Source: Strix aluco
Taxonomy: Eukaryota > Chordata > Aves > Strigiformes > Strigidae
Assembly (NCBI RefSeq): GCF_031877795.1
Contig: NC_133932.1
Span: forward strand, 39,632,180-39,696,179
Direction of reading: 5' to 3'
DNA length: 64,000 bases
Made by a program: the position numbers and the translations under genes. Shown here one piece after another: positions 1 through 13,595 of this stretch (position 1 is the stretch's first letter; each line of letters opens with the position of its first letter). The notes under the pieces are model-generated. The model searched no databases. It had not been told where the DNA came from and worked only from the letters and a program-made list of their open reading frames with translations.

Positions 1-1949
1 TTTAAAAAGAGACAACAAAACTTTGCTAGGATTTGTAGGGAGGAAAGCATGCAAACCCAGGACTGCAGGGTTACATAAAAATGAGGCTGGAAGAGAAATA
101 ATTAGGTCACATGGTCCCACAAAGCAGGACCAGCTGGACATAAACCTGCTGTATTGCAGGTCTGAAATAATCCAAATTTGTGGTGAAAATTCCCCATGCT
201 CCCCCAACCCCCCTCTCCCTACAATAGCTTCCTTTTTCCATTCACCTTTCTCAGGCCCTTTAGTTACAAGATGGCAGAGACCTATGGAGCACAGGTGGAG
301 AAACACAGAAAGCTTGCAGTGCATGCAGAGAAAAGAAACAAAAGAAATACCAAAAAAGGCTGATGATGTATGAAGCCAATAACTAAAGCTTTTCACACAA
401 GCTTCTTCCTTAATTACTGTATTTAGCACCACTGGCGTAATCAAGAACTTAGCACAGTGACTGTTCAGTCAGTCGTGACAGATCCAGCACCGTATAGCCT
501 CATCTCCAGTCCTCACCAAGTTCCCTGAAGCCATTGCAATAGCATCCTTCATTCTTCATTCACCCTACAGCATAGAAAATAAGTCAAGGATGGATACTGA
601 ACTATATCAGTGTGCTCTATATGCTGAAATGACTAATGTTAATATGCCCACATTATAGCAAATACCTACAAGCCACACAAATCCCTGAAGCTAAAACCGA
701 CCTGGCAACCCTAACTCTGGTTGTATTTCCATATTACAATTCCTTGGGAAGCAGATTTAGAGTAAAAGGTACCCTCTTGCCTTCCTCTACGCTGCTGTGC
801 ATACAGCTCCCTCCACCCAGCTGTGACTATCTTCGCGTTTGACTAGCTCTGCCTAAGCTAACTTTGCAAAATGACCTGATTTTAAAATGTTTTTAAAAAG
901 ATCTATAATTTGGAGTTGTTTTTTGGAAGCTAAGACAATTTAGAGCTCTTGTTTCAAGCATGCTCACCAAAAGCATTGGGCTGGCGCCCCAGAGGGCTGT
1001 GGGAGTTACCTTTGGGAGCCGGAGTGGTGGTGAGCTGCTGGGGAAGAGAGGACACGGTCCAGATGGGATGGATGTACCAGCAAAAGGATCAGAGTGTAAA
1101 TTCCTATTCATCTATCACTTAGTAAAGTTAAATCTCTACACATCAGGGACACGATTGTCCTCTACATGGAGGCCTTTTCCACCACTTTGACAATGTAAAA
1201 TGTCCTCGAGGGGACAAGTGACATTCCTGTTTCCTTTAAATTGGATGCCTTGGTTGCAGAGGGATCTAGTTCTGCACAAACAAGGATCAGGTAGTAGTTC
1301 TTGTTATAACACGAAGTACTTGGGCTGTGGAATAATGCCAAGTTCATGTTGTTTGGGAAACCCCATTATTATTACACTTCTTTTTAATTTCCTGACTTCC
1401 TGCTGCCTCATTTTCCAACCTGAACTTTGCATTCTTTTCTCTCTTTCCCATCACTTAGTTACAACTAATGAAGGGGGGAGGGTGTAAATGTTAAAGAAAA
1501 TTTCCACAGAGCATTGAAATTCCTTACCAACGGCTGTTATTTTCCAGTTTCCACACAAATTTAACAGTTTCACTCTCAAATATCATTGCAGATGCACCAC
1601 ATTCATGTCAAAGCTTAAGGGATTTGTTCAGAATAAAAATGAGGTGGGAAAAGTATATCTGTGCAGCTAATGCCTCCATTCTGCCCCCTCCAAAGCCCAT
1701 AGGCACCTACCAGCCCATCACAGTTGAAGCTAGACTGCACTTCCGAGAGAGGAGTGTGAGGTGATAAACACCAGGGAGAACAGGGCTGGGCAGGGCCATC
1801 AAAAATGGGATAACAGGAATTAGCTGAATAAGTAAGAAATAAATGTCCTATTTCTGCAGTCCTGTTCCTCATCAATGTTATGCAGAAAGAGTAAGTAACT
1901 AAATTAAGCAGAAGAACCTTTAGAAGGAATATGACGGGAAACAAAATCC
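1..1949. other. non-coding, nothing recognised
   Basis: AT-rich unique sequence on the 3' side of SIK1. No ORF shows a known domain and no repeat was recognised. Confidence 0.6.
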
Positions 1950-2137
1950 TGACAGCAAGGTCTGTTAGGCTCTAAAATGGTCCCTCAAGGGAAGCAGCGG
2001 ACGCTTGAGTCATTTGAACAATAGACTGGACCAAGTGCTGGAAAATATACAGGAGGGAATAAATCTGCATTAGCAGAGGGATGTCTCGGATGACCTAATA
2101 GTTTGTTTCCATCTATAAATCTGGGATTCTGTGACAA
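1950..2137 (+). mobile_element. CR1 LINE 3' fragment (old)
   Basis: The segment matches the end of CR1: AATAGACTGGACCAAGTGCT, later GATGACCTAATAG, and a tail reading ATCTATAAATCTGGGATTCT before GTGAC. Only the last 190 bp or so are kept, typical of 5'-truncated CR1 copies. Confidence 0.75.
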
Positions 2138-5100
2138 GACCTTAACGAGAAGAGGGCTGCGGCAACATCACAAATGGATACACCCATATTATGTACGTTG
2201 GAGCTTGGAGTGGCCACAGTGACCTACGTGTTACGTGAATGACAACTCATATTTTTGGAACATTTTAGTATGTAAACCGCTTTCCATAGCCCATAGATTC
2301 TGGATCTGACTTGTGTGTACACCTCACCACCCAGTCTGTGTCCTATTTACAGGGTGAGAGAAGAGAGCTGGGACATCTGTGCCTCCTAGTTGTTCTTTGT
2401 AGTTAAAATGCTTGGTCTAGACCCAGCTCACTGGCTTCTGGGGCCTTCCACCTTCTCTGTTTCTTTCTTCCAGTGTTTGGCTTTTGGGGGAATCCATCTG
2501 GGAATTTTTGTGGGAAGAAAGTGCCCACAAGTCTATTGATCTTAGTCCAGGAACAACAAAATGTAGGCCTTTCTCCCTGCACCGCAAGGAAAAAAGTCAT
2601 AGTACAGAAGTAAATAAACAACAAAGATTAAATGATCTAAAAACCAGTGATCATCTTGGTTTATAATAATGCACGCAATCCACCTGTTAGGTTTTAATAT
2701 CCTTAGTACCAACGTCATCCCTTCAAGGACTTTAATTCTCAAAAAAACCATCCTCTTCCCCTCACCTAAGTACAATATTAACATGGGGAAGCAAGGACAT
2801 GTTCCCCAACACATGGAAGAGTTAGCATTAGACATTCCCTTCCTTATCTCCCCAAAAATAAAGCTCTCTTTCATACCCATGCATGCACATGCCTGCACAC
2901 CACTTCTGATGGCTCAGCCAAAAAAGTCAATCCTCTAAACAAAAACGAGGGTTCAAACAGAAATGGCAGCTTGCAACCCTGTTCTCCTTTGTCTCTCCAA
3001 GAAAAAGGGATGGAGTGCCCCACTTCAAGTCTTTCTCTGATCTGTGTCACCAAAACTCAGCACCCTCCTACCCTCCATCCATCCGAAAGCATCAGGAACC
3101 ACTGGGTGCCGACCGCTGCCACTCACGCTCCAGCAAAGGGCAGCCTCCTGCCTGCGGTTCCCCTTCCTGTCATTCACCCCTGCAGAGAGGGAAGAGCTCA
3201 GCGGTGGAGTCCACTAAGAAAAGTTTCCCTTGCTATTAGCGACTCCTGAAAAGCCTTATTAGCCCCTCACTACCTGGCAGGACTGACAATAGGTAATAAT
3301 CGACGAGTCATTTAGGCAAAGAAAGAGCTCCTGAGAGTGTGTCATTATTAATTCTGGGAATATAATTTTGTGTAGTACAGAGAAATCATACTGATTCAGG
3401 CTCTCAGTGCAACACAGGGAGTTCAAAGCACACAATGTACGTGTGTATTCACGCATACAGGCGCGGGTGCTATGTGCATTCCCTCTCCCGATGCCTATCA
3501 GCCAGGGGAAAGGAGGTGAGCTAGTCTGTACTGCTCCGGTTTGACTGGGCATGTCTGCAGCCATAATCATATCTGATCCCTTGTATTGCCCTGCCAGATG
3601 CCAGTGCTGATCAGCATACTGCAGTGGCAGCTCTCATTTCCCCCTGCCACAGCCAGCTCCTGCCACCAGAACAAAAACACCGGTTTGCCCAGTCATCTCA
3701 AAACTCAACCCTTCCCGTTAGGCCTGAGGAAACAGCTAAAATTTCTGCAAGTGTTTAAAAAACAGAGGTGGACATTTAACAAGGTCTGGAGCCCTTTGAA
3801 ATTGCATCCCTCACCTGCCTGTCTTAACCCACTCCAAAAATGCCAACAGACAGTCTGCAGTTTTCAGAGCTCCAGTCTTTTCAAAAAGTGGTCCCTTCTG
3901 GACCAGCCAATAGCTTGGCCCCAAGGGCGAGATGCAGAAAGACAAGGATGGGGAGCTCTCTCTGGGTCCTGCACCAGCACAGCCCCTGGTGCTGGCACAT
4001 GAGGACATCAGGAGAAAAACAGCTTGTCTCTGCAGAGAGAGGGAAGGCTTCTCTTGAACACTCCAGTCGAGTCCTGTTTCAAATGATGCAACTGGGTTTG
4101 AGCAGGCAGGGGAGTGACTAGGATGGTCTCAACACGCAAGGTCTTCTGTGGAGTGTAATTAGGAGCTGCTGGGATTTCCTCATCAACTTTGGTAACAGCT
4201 CACGTGACAGGAAAATACTGGTAACAGTAGAAGCTTTTATGCTTTTAGTGAGTTTTTATTCCTCCAACAAACAATACACACCTGAAAGTATGACCTCAGA
4301 GATCACAAACCCAGGTGAAAGCCATTTCAGTTCACAGGCAGGGCTTGGCAGTGGTGTCAGAAACCACATGCTGGCACATCAATCTCTCTGCGGTGAGCTC
4401 CAAAGTCCTTGTGTCCCAGCCACATGTACTGGACACCAGGAAAAAGCGGAATACCAACACACATCAGGGAAAAAAAAAAAACCCTCCAACCAGTCCATGT
4501 GTCTGTGGCACACAGAGCAGGCATCCATGGCACCTCAAATTCAGCAGCCAGCAAAACCAGTGGGAGAGGTGCTGCTGGGGTGCCTGGCTCTTGCTCGCTC
4601 TGCTGCGCAGAGAATCAGTGTTTAAGGACACATCCTGCCCTGAGGAACTGGTTAATCCTGCTCACTTGAGGGATGAATGCAGCCAGTGACTTGATTGCAT
4701 TTACAGTGTTAAGCCAGTTATTGAATCCAATTAGTGACTGTTGGACGCTTGTGGGGTCCTGCAGGCAGAGAAACGGATCCACCCTGAGACCAGGAGGACG
4801 CATACGGGCTTGCAAAACAGAATCTGTGCTGAAGAATGACCAGGCATTGCTGCATTCCACAGCCCCTGTGTCCACTACCTGACAGCGGGCTGCAGCTGGG
4901 AAAAAGTGGTTTTCACAGCTTGTGACCAACCCCAAAATGTGCCAAGGAGGGCCTGTGCACAGTGAAACTATTCACTTCCTTTTGAGGACAAACAGTAAGG
5001 CTATGACAAAAGCCCAGTAGTCCCAGGCAATTTCCCCTCACTCCCAAAGGTCCAGCAGAACGTACAACATTGTAGCCCGGCTGCACCGACACCTCCATCA

Positions 5101-7075
5101 CAGGACACGTGGTTCCTCCTCCTGCTGCCTGGGACCATCCCAGCATCTCCCACCACTTGTGCCATTCATGACAGGTAGCTGCTGGCAGAAGAGACACCAG
5201 CATTAAATGCACCATACCTGTCCAGAGAGCTGCTTCCACCAAGGGGCACGAGAAGGAGACTAGGTCTCCCATTCCCCCCTGCAGCTCTCATGTTCATCCC
5301 CCCAGGCTGAAACGCAGCCTCTCCTCCCTTCCCTCTGGAGAGCACACCTCCCACCCCGCGTTGGACTCCTGCTAAACAGGGCCTTCTTCCAAGCAGCAGT
5401 CCAGTGTGCAGAAGTGGGCTGCGTGGCCTGAAGTCACCTAGTCCCGTCAGATCTCCTGTTCCTCTCCGCTTCTCACTGCTCTTGTGGGAACACAACCCAC
5501 TGGGCCACATCATTTGGATGCCTGCAACTCATCGGGTCTGTTGTTCGGTGATTTACAATAGAGATCTGAGTAATTAAGAATTAAAACTACATTTCTGTGT
5601 CAAAGCCATTATGAAGACATCACTGTAGCCTTTTAAAACAATCTTACCTCAGCTAATCCACAGAGAAGCCTTTCTTCCTTCCAGGACAAAGATCCACCCT
5701 TTCACTACCATATTTAATTGAATTCAAGGTGTCCAGAACTCCTTCTGCAGAAAGTTATTAACCTCCCTACCCCAAAATTAAGACCAGTACCCCAGTTTTT
5801 CTCAGACAGGTCAATAAAGGAAAAGCAGCATGGGCCATATAAATAACAGCTTGATCTCTCCAGCTTTGCAGTTAATTTGGTGGCTCTGTGTCCTTGTTCC
5901 TGTTGTGTTCACTTTCCATGAACAGAAAGCAAAAATGTTCATGGAAAATGGATTTCAAAGGCATGTGCATAAGCATTCCTGGAAATCTAATTTTACGTTT
6001 TCAGTAAAAGCATCTGCTACCATACAAGGATTGAGCAGGAAAAAACAATAAGACACTTAGCTGACCACTGCACAACTACCTCCACTCGTTCTAAAGAACA
6101 GAAACTGTGAATATATCCCAGCAAATATAAGAGTAATGTTAAGTAAGCAGGACAAAGCGGCTAAAATCAAATTATTTGCTACTTTTTTTTCATGTGGCAC
6201 GAACAAAGGGGTTTAAAGTTCAATTTTTACAAGATGTTGGTTGCAGGAGGAGATCCAGCAGGTGGCTGGGGATAATGTGTGAGAGAGGCCCTAAATACCC
6301 ATCTACCTACTGAGTGTGTAGACAAGCTCACCAAATTATAATGTTACCTTACCAGGAAATGAGAAGAAATGATCAGCAAGGATAGGCAAAAAAGCACTTA
6401 GCTAGAATTTCTAAAATCCCTTCCAGCTCTTGACTAGGATGTTTTTGTTGTCACAGAATAAACCAAGGACTAGTGAAAAAACAGTTGCCCAGGGTAGCGG
6501 AAAGGGACGTAAGACAGAGGAGAACTAAAAAAGCACCCCAGCATGATACAGGAAAAGCTCCGTCAAAAATAATGAATCTAAATTCACTGCTTCAGTGGCT
6601 GAAGAAACAAAGGATGAGATTGTCTGGCTCTGGAGGTCAGAGCCTTAATGTGCTGTTAATAGCGTTTATATCATAAAGCAGTGTCGCTGCATTAGGTTTG
6701 ATTTAGCAACACCAGTTTACATCAGTTGACGAAACAATCCATAAATTCAACTCTTTATCTCTGTAAATGGAAGGGAGAAAGGCTTGGTCATCTCTGGAGG
6801 ACATAACGAGGGGCCTGCTGGGCTGACCTGGGCACTCCCCAGTGTCCACCCTGCTGTCCCTGCTTTGTAACCTGCCTGTGAGGTGCAAAAGGGACAGCAT
6901 GTGGTCTGTGTGGCTCAGCTGCTGGCCATGCAGACCCATCTGTCCATTCATGGTAGTTCTGCTCCATTTCATGTCCCACTCCAGCCCCACTCCAGTGGCT
7001 GGCTGCACTCGGAAACTCTCCAGAATTCAACTGTCAGTAGAAGAGATTTTAGGATAAAACAATAAAAGTAATATT
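2138..7075. other. non-coding intergenic sequence
   Basis: Only short ORFs without recognisable domains occur. An A12 run lies near 4470. A weak CR1-tail-like phrase (AAATCCCTTCCAGCTC near 6414) is too short to call. Confidence 0.6.
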
Positions 7076-8328
7076 AGCGGATTGCTGGGACCAGACGGTT
7101 TCACTCAAGAGCTCTGAGGGAACTCAGACTTGAAACTCCTGACCTATTCAGTACAATACCACAGCAGCTGTTGAAACGGCGAGGCACCACAGAAGTAGAA
7201 GGTGGCAAATGTTACATTCATTTTTAAAAAGGGCTTTTAGAGGCCATCCAGAGACCTGTGGGCTGGAAAGCTGGGCACGGCGAATTGACAGAAAGTGTAA
7301 CAAAGAGCAGAATAGCTAGATATGTGATAGAACGGGAAAAAGCAAAGTCTGTAGAGTGAGAGCTCAGGCATTGCAAATGCATTCATGTCAAAACCTGGGC
7401 AACTCAGCATATTCGTAGAAGATCCAACTGCAACCAAGTGGTCTCAGAAAACTGAATGACAGTGTGCTGAAATGACATATGAAACTTGCCAGCAGCAAAT
7501 ACAAAGCAAGCAGCGTGAGGAACACCAACCCTAGCTATACAAAGACCACCAGGGACTCTAAATTAACATCAGTCAGGAAGGAAACCTCAGAGTCACCACG
7601 TCTGCTGAAAACTCCAGCTCACTGTTCAACAGTTGTCAACGGGGCAGAAAAGACCTTTAGGAATGACTACAGAATTAAGAGAGAATGAAAAAGTGACGAT
7701 TTCTAGGGTACCCCTGCCTCAAACACAGCATGCAGCTCTGCATACACCAAGGAGGATGTAGAAGAATCGATGAAGATACAGAAGAGATGGCATGGAAATG
7801 TGCAGTGGTTTCCATAGGCGGGGAGGGTACTACAGTAGTGTTCTGCTCAATCACCTCCACAGAAAAGGGGTGAGAGAGGTCCCGACAACTCATGAGCAGC
7901 GTGGAGGTGTGAGCAGGAAAGCATTACTCGTTGTGTCTGCTATCACAAGAGAAAGGCAACACAACCCAATCTATTGGGCTGGAGGTCTAATACAAAGAAA
8001 AGGAAGTACTTCTTTCACAAGATGCAAAATTGAATTATGGCACTCGTTGTCACAGGATGCTGTGAAGGCCAGAATTATAAAAGAATCCCAAAAGGAGTTA
8101 GCCAGATTCTTGGAGGCTCGACCCATCTGCAGCTGTTAAACACAATGAGCCAGATGCCAGTCAAAAATTCCCTTAACCGCAGTCTGCTCTCTACTGAGCT
8201 GGTAATACCACAGAGGGACTGTGCTATGCTTGCCCTGTCCTTACACCTTTTCCCTAAGAGTCTGCTTCTGAAATGAGCTGCCTGATCAGCTTTGGTCTGA
8301 ACCACTGTGTAAGACATTACATATGATA
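7076..8328 (+). mobile_element. decayed CR1/L3-like LINE, RT region to 3' end
   Basis: Several blocks in order match amniote CR1/L3-type elements. They include CAGACGGTTTCACTCAAGAG at the start, ATTTTTAAAAAGGGCTTTTAGAGG-like DNA near 7220-7245, AAGGAAGTACTTCTTTCACA near 8003, GGATGCTGTGAAGGCC near 8055 and CTTTGGTCTGAACCA near 8290. The element is about 1.25 kb with an internal deletion after the fingers region, and no frame remains open. It is the oldest LINE recognised here. Confidence 0.75.
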
Positions 8329-11109
8329 TAAGAGGTATATTAAGAAACTGCAATTTATTGCAGGTGATGATCAAGTTTGTTCACCTCACATGAATGTCTT
8401 GCCTTTGGCAGGTGTTAATATCTGATGCCCCAGAAGAAAGGCATTTCTGTCCTAAAAATCTATCTATCATGCCCCTGGCAGTCTGTACCAAAGACCAGGT
8501 CTTTCCTGATCTCCCACAGATGCTCTGCTAAATCCATAAACCATGACAGTGGATTACTTTTATCATTGATTTAACTGTCACCACTAAAAGTAGTTAGCAG
8601 TCATGAAATAAGCCAGCAACTGTATTTGAAGCAATGTCCTCCCGAGGCACATATTTCCTTTTATCAGTTCTTAAATTAATTCTCCTTCGTTGCATGAAGC
8701 GTGCCTTATTCTCACTTTGCAGGATGAGTAAAACGGAAGTAGTGATCACTTTCTATCTCATGCACCATAATTTTGTACGTTCAACTGCTCTACCTTCTGC
8801 CAATTCTCCTTTCCAGCTGACACAGGCCAAGATTACATGGCGATGACTTTCACCACGAGGAAATCCTTTCCTCACTGAGGTGTGACTGCTGCTCTGGACA
8901 CAGCAAAGGAGAAGGTCGTGGGTCTGGAGACGAGTTATGCATTGCCTGCCAGAGGGCAGGAGGAGAGGGACCAGTGAGAACCCCTCACTACCATGGCTGG
9001 ACCACACTGGCACCAGAGTGCTCAGCTCGGTGTCTGCACTCGGCTTGCTCTGCACAAAAGCAGCCTGTGTTTTTCATTGCTGCCAGTCTAGCATCTCCTG
9101 CCAGCTCCAAGCATTTCCTTTTTTAAAAAAACCCCACAAGGTTTGATCATTCACTTCTGGGGCTACGTTAAACTTGCCAGCATCTGTTCCATCTGAAAGG
9201 GGGGGGAAAAACACCGATCCTGGACTGGGAAAGAAAGGAAAAGGAACTAGGTACCAAGTTGTAATGTGAGAAATGAAGCCAAGAAAAACAGCATCTTGAG
9301 AGATATTAAAGACAAAAACAAATGTGGTAAACAGGAGCAGAGACAGATTTCAGAGGAAAAGCAGGAAGACAGTGACTAAAGCACTAAGAGCGAAACAGTG
9401 TACACATGGAAACTGAGTCCAGTGTCCCAGGGTTTCTTTGTTCTTGTTTTTCCTACCATTTCACAGAAATCATGATGCTGTCAAGATGCCTCTATACCCA
9501 AGGGTCAGTGATGTCAATGGAAGTTGGTGGAGCTCCACTGATTTATATCCTTTAAGAAGCAACTTTCTGAGATTTCCCAGAATTACTGGGGTTTAAAATA
9601 ATGCCCTGAGAACCCAGCTGAAAACAGCAGTTGGGATTATTCTTAAACCAGGTCATACTAAAAGCTAGATTAAAAATAATTAAGAATAACTCCCCTATTT
9701 TTTAGTAGTTGCAAAATTCCTAACTTTGGATGGTCACATTGAAAACACAACCTTAGAAAAACATGTGCTTTTCTACCAGTTCGAGAGTCATAGCAAAGGC
9801 ATACAGAGCTCTACAAATTCCAGCTCAGCAAACAACTTCATAAAGCAAAATAAGTAAATATTTTTTTTGTTGCCCCCAAGATTTTGTTTAAATTTTGGAT
9901 TTACCTTCCCACCACTCTCCCCTCCCTTCAAAATGTGATAAGTGCATTTGAAAACAAAAACTCAGAATGAGGATCTTTCAAAAAACCCACCATTGTTCAC
10001 TGGGAAATAAAAATCCCTTTTTTTTTTTTTTTTTTTTCCCAAGTGTTTGCCAAGTTAAACCAGAGGTTGCAAATATTGGGGGTCCCTTTGCAGATGAAAC
10101 ACCTCCTCGCTCTCATTCTAACTGCATGTGCAGAATACAAAGCCTTCTATTGCTCACACCCTGGGTGGATGCCCTGCAGATGACAGCCCAGGGCTATGCA
10201 CGTCTCTCAAAGGTTCAAAGGAAACGCAGAGCGAGTGAAGTAAAACCGTAGAAGAGACAAAGGACCTGGTTCCACAGTCTAAGCAGCACGGTCAGGCCGG
10301 CCTCTCCTTCTCTCCTCTCCCCCCTGAATGGCCCCACAGGCCCCTTCCCCCTGCAGCCTCCTGCCACCCACCCCCTTCCCCACCTTTTGGCCATTCCCTC
10401 CCCAGCCCACACTTGGTAAATAACATCTCCACCAGCTTCAGTGCCACCGGCTCAGTTCACAGTGCTGCCGTGCTGGGTGCTTTCATCAGAGCCAAGGCGC
10501 GTCCCCACCTGAGGTGAGGACGCAGGGCCAAGGTGTGTCCCCACCTCCAGCGAGGGCAGCGCATGGTCGCAGCGGGGACCTCCGCTTGTTCAAAACTAGC
10601 CGAGGCATCTCTGCAGGGCAGGGCAGCCAGTGCTGCACGCCCGTTCCCAGGCCAGCCAAGCCTGTACCTTTCCAGTACTCTTTTAATTCTCAAATTATAT
10701 TTTAGAGGAGGAAAGCCAGCACCCCTGGAATCCCTCCCTCCCCCTCTTTGCTCTTTTTCTGTCACTGCCTTAATCTGGCTGGGGCCTCTTTCAGACCAAG
10801 GTGACACGGACAGAGTGCTCATCTGGTAACTACTAAACCACGCTTGACCATTTTCACTCCGCAGACCTCCCTTACTGTCAGATTTTATAACCCGATTACT
10901 ACAGACTTGGGTTAGATTCAGACAGATTGCCTACCAGCGAACGGCTCAATATCCCATTATCAGATTTGTGAGCCCGCCATTCCTCTTCATTTAGTGTGTA
11001 ATAGAAAGTGTCAGTAATGTCCTATGGACTTAGGCTTTAAAATGAGTCTTAACTATGCAAGTCGTATGTATATATCAGGAGAAAATACTCTACAGAATCA
11101 TCTGCAGGA
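8329..11109. other. non-coding sequence between the old LINE and the SIK1 3' end
   Basis: Apart from T20 and one copy of a dispersed motif (9501-9550), I recognise nothing. A C-rich stretch spans about 10290-10420. Confidence 0.6.
10018..10037. repeat. T20 homopolymer
   Basis: Twenty consecutive T lie about 1.1 kb below the inferred SIK1 3' end. No SINE body was recognised next to it. Confidence 0.9.
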
Positions 11110-11128
11110 CAACAATTTTAAAACATTT

Positions 11129-11134
11129 TTTATT
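11129..11134 (-). terminator. distal polyadenylation signal AATAAA of SIK1
   Basis: AATAAA on the minus strand sits in an AU-rich context with two AUUUA motifs (complement of TAAAT at 11135-11139 and 11143-11147). A GT-rich stretch follows about 10-25 nt downstream. It is the best-placed signal for a long 3'UTR. Confidence 0.5.
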
Positions 11135-11916
11135 TAAATATTTAAATAAAACACATCGACTAATCATTTTGGTGTACACCTCTCATTTTAACATAAGAAA
11201 TAAAATGATTGTTCAGTCATGATAAAAAATAAACTATACATCTTAATTAAACCAATCACGTAGTGTCTTTAAATACCCTATTGCATTGCAGTCTGCAGAA
11301 CAGCACTGTCAAGATATCTACAAAAAAACCCAAACTTTTAAAATGACCTCTTTCTGCTCCAGCAATAATTCCAAAGAGGTTCTACAGCAATTGGAAAAGA
11401 AAAAAAAAAATACTATGAAAGTAAAGTGCTTGTCATTGCTCAGGACAGGAAACAAAAGAATCTGTGGCCTTTTGATCCATGGCGTTAAACAAAACAAATA
11501 TTGAAGAGGAAATTCTGCGTTTTAAGTACGTGTGCTACCCCTTACAAAACTGAAGGCAAAGTTGCTGCTTTGTGATGAGCTGGCTTCTTCTTGCCCTCCT
11601 CTCCAGCCATCTCCACGCAATCTGGGTTTTTTTGAGTTTTTTGTCTTTTTTTTTAAATCACTACAAATGAGCATGAGACTTTGGTGTTTTCTCTGCTGCA
11701 AGGCACCACTCATTAACAGAAATTCAACTCAAACAATTTTCTCTCACTTTGAAGCTTCCAGACCATGTAGCAGCAGTGGCAAGCTGGAGATGCACCAATA
11801 TAGACACACAGATATAACACACAGATAAAGAGGTTGTTTATGGAGAGCCACAGACAGAGCCACATGACATCTTCAACCCTTCCTACTACCACCTATTAAC
11901 CTGGTCAATCTTTGGC

Positions 11917-11971
11917 TTTTTTTCTTTTTTTTTTTAAAAAAAACAAAACAAAACAAAACAAACAAAAAAAC
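11917..11971 (-). repeat. poly-T / (AAAAC)n tract in SIK1 3'UTR
   Basis: The plus strand shows a T-rich run followed directly by A8 and four AAAAC-type units. In the mRNA this is a GUUUU-rich tract followed by an A-rich tract, so it can fold on itself and offers GU-rich binding sites. Confidence 0.8.
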
Positions 11972-12224
11972 AGGTATCTATATTATTTGCAAATGCGTAA
12001 TACTGCAGGTTGCACAAAGCCAAGGTAACTTGAAGGCACCCTGTGTCACACTCGGGAGATGGGTCCTTTAAGCATTGACAGAACGCAGCTATTTTCTGAC
12101 AGTCGGATGGCAGCTTCCAGCCAAGCTGGCTCACTGTTTGCTCACCTGCTTCCAAAGTTTGCACGCCCTACTCGACTCACTTCTGTAGGAGCACAGTCTC
12201 TTCTCCCCTTTATACCCAAGCATA

Positions 12225-12248
12225 ACTTCTGTTGATACCAACAGAAGT
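12225..12248 (-). other. perfect 10-bp hairpin in SIK1 3'UTR
   Basis: ACTTCTGTTG, a 4-nt loop and CAACAGAAGT form an exact inverted repeat. In the SIK1 transcript it would be a 10-bp stem with loop GUAU. Confidence 0.7.
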
Positions 12249-12848
12249 CACGCTCTGCCTTGGAAGGGGAGTGGGGTTTATACCAGAAACACAATATAAG
12301 CATATTACAAAATATAAAAAATAACTAGTGTTATATAGTTTTCTGCTTCCTATTTATATACATATACAGCATTAAAAACCATACGAAAAAACACCTATCT
12401 AATCCAAAACCTCATTTTGCTAATATGCCAAAAACAAACCAACCAAAAACAAACACCCAAAGATTGTGCTGTTTTACTCACTTTTAATACAGTTTTGTTC
12501 AGAAATAGCTGTACTCCGTTAGAGTAGAATTCTGTTCTAGCCTATTCCTTTTGTCTTTGTCAGTATATAATTATAACCTCAATATTGCACATTTCCCCAA
12601 GAGTCAGTTCTGTTTGGACCCTGATAATGAAATGCATAAAAACATAATTAGCAGCGGAAATAACAATGTGCAGCACTAAGAAATACCCCTCAGGCAACTT
12701 TGTAAGCAACCTCCAGGAGGGCTTTTTAAAAAGAAAACCCTTCCCATCACCCCACCAGCACTAATGCTTCCCTCCTCAGTGTCTCTGCAAGAATATGAAA
12801 AAACTTAGTGTTTATAAAAAGATTCCTAAAGATTATTCAGACCGACAA

Positions 12849-12893
12849 AATATATGCATGTGTGCACGTGTGTATATGTATATACACACATAC
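12849..12893. repeat. TG/TA/CA-rich low-complexity tract in 3'UTR
   Basis: Alternating purine-pyrimidine sequence (TATATGCATGTGTGCACGTG onward to ATACACACATACC) forms a partly self-complementary tract. Confidence 0.7.
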
Positions 12894-13595
12894 CACCCCC
12901 AAACAAACATCCCTGCAAAAGACCAGACATTATGCAATTTGGATCCTGATATCAAGGGATACATTTTCCACAGATTACTTGCTTCTGTACTAATTAGAAG
13001 GGCTTTTTAAGCTTTTCCAGCTGATGTATCAAGCAAGAAGTTCACAGTTTTCATTTAAAGTATATGTATCTGGGAGGTGTGGAATGGGGATGTTGGTTCC
13101 TTTAAATAAAATGAGTGTTAACAGGAGGAAAAAAAAAAAAAAAACAACAAATGGCAATGCTTCCATTTTTGTCTTCTATGAATGCATAATGCTGCATGCC
13201 ACTGGTTTTCTGTTTATTTTCTTTAAAAGAGGTAATCATCTTCACAAACCCATAAATGAATATTGTGAAAAAGGGAGGCTCTGGTCCCTTCTTTGAAAAG
13301 CCTCTCCCTGCTGTGTCACCACTACTGACAGCTGCTAATCTTGCATAACAGCAGAGCTGTATTGGTCTGACTTGAGTACAGTACCGAAGAGTTCTTCCCC
13401 AACCACATCCCTCCCTGTCCCCACAAATGCCCCACCCATCTTCCCCACCATTATTTTTCCTTTAAAAAATTCAGTTTCTATTCATATTTGTTCAGTGCAA
13501 GAATAGTAGAAGCAAAAAGACATACATATTGCTTGTTTCAGTTCTATAAAGTTGCTAGCTTTCTGAGCCAGACAGCCTCTTCACATACTTCAAAA

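Noticed and set aside
6405-6440. CR1-tail-like phrase near AAATCCCTTCCAGCTC
   Set aside because: The match is too short and lacks the rest of the CR1 3' end.
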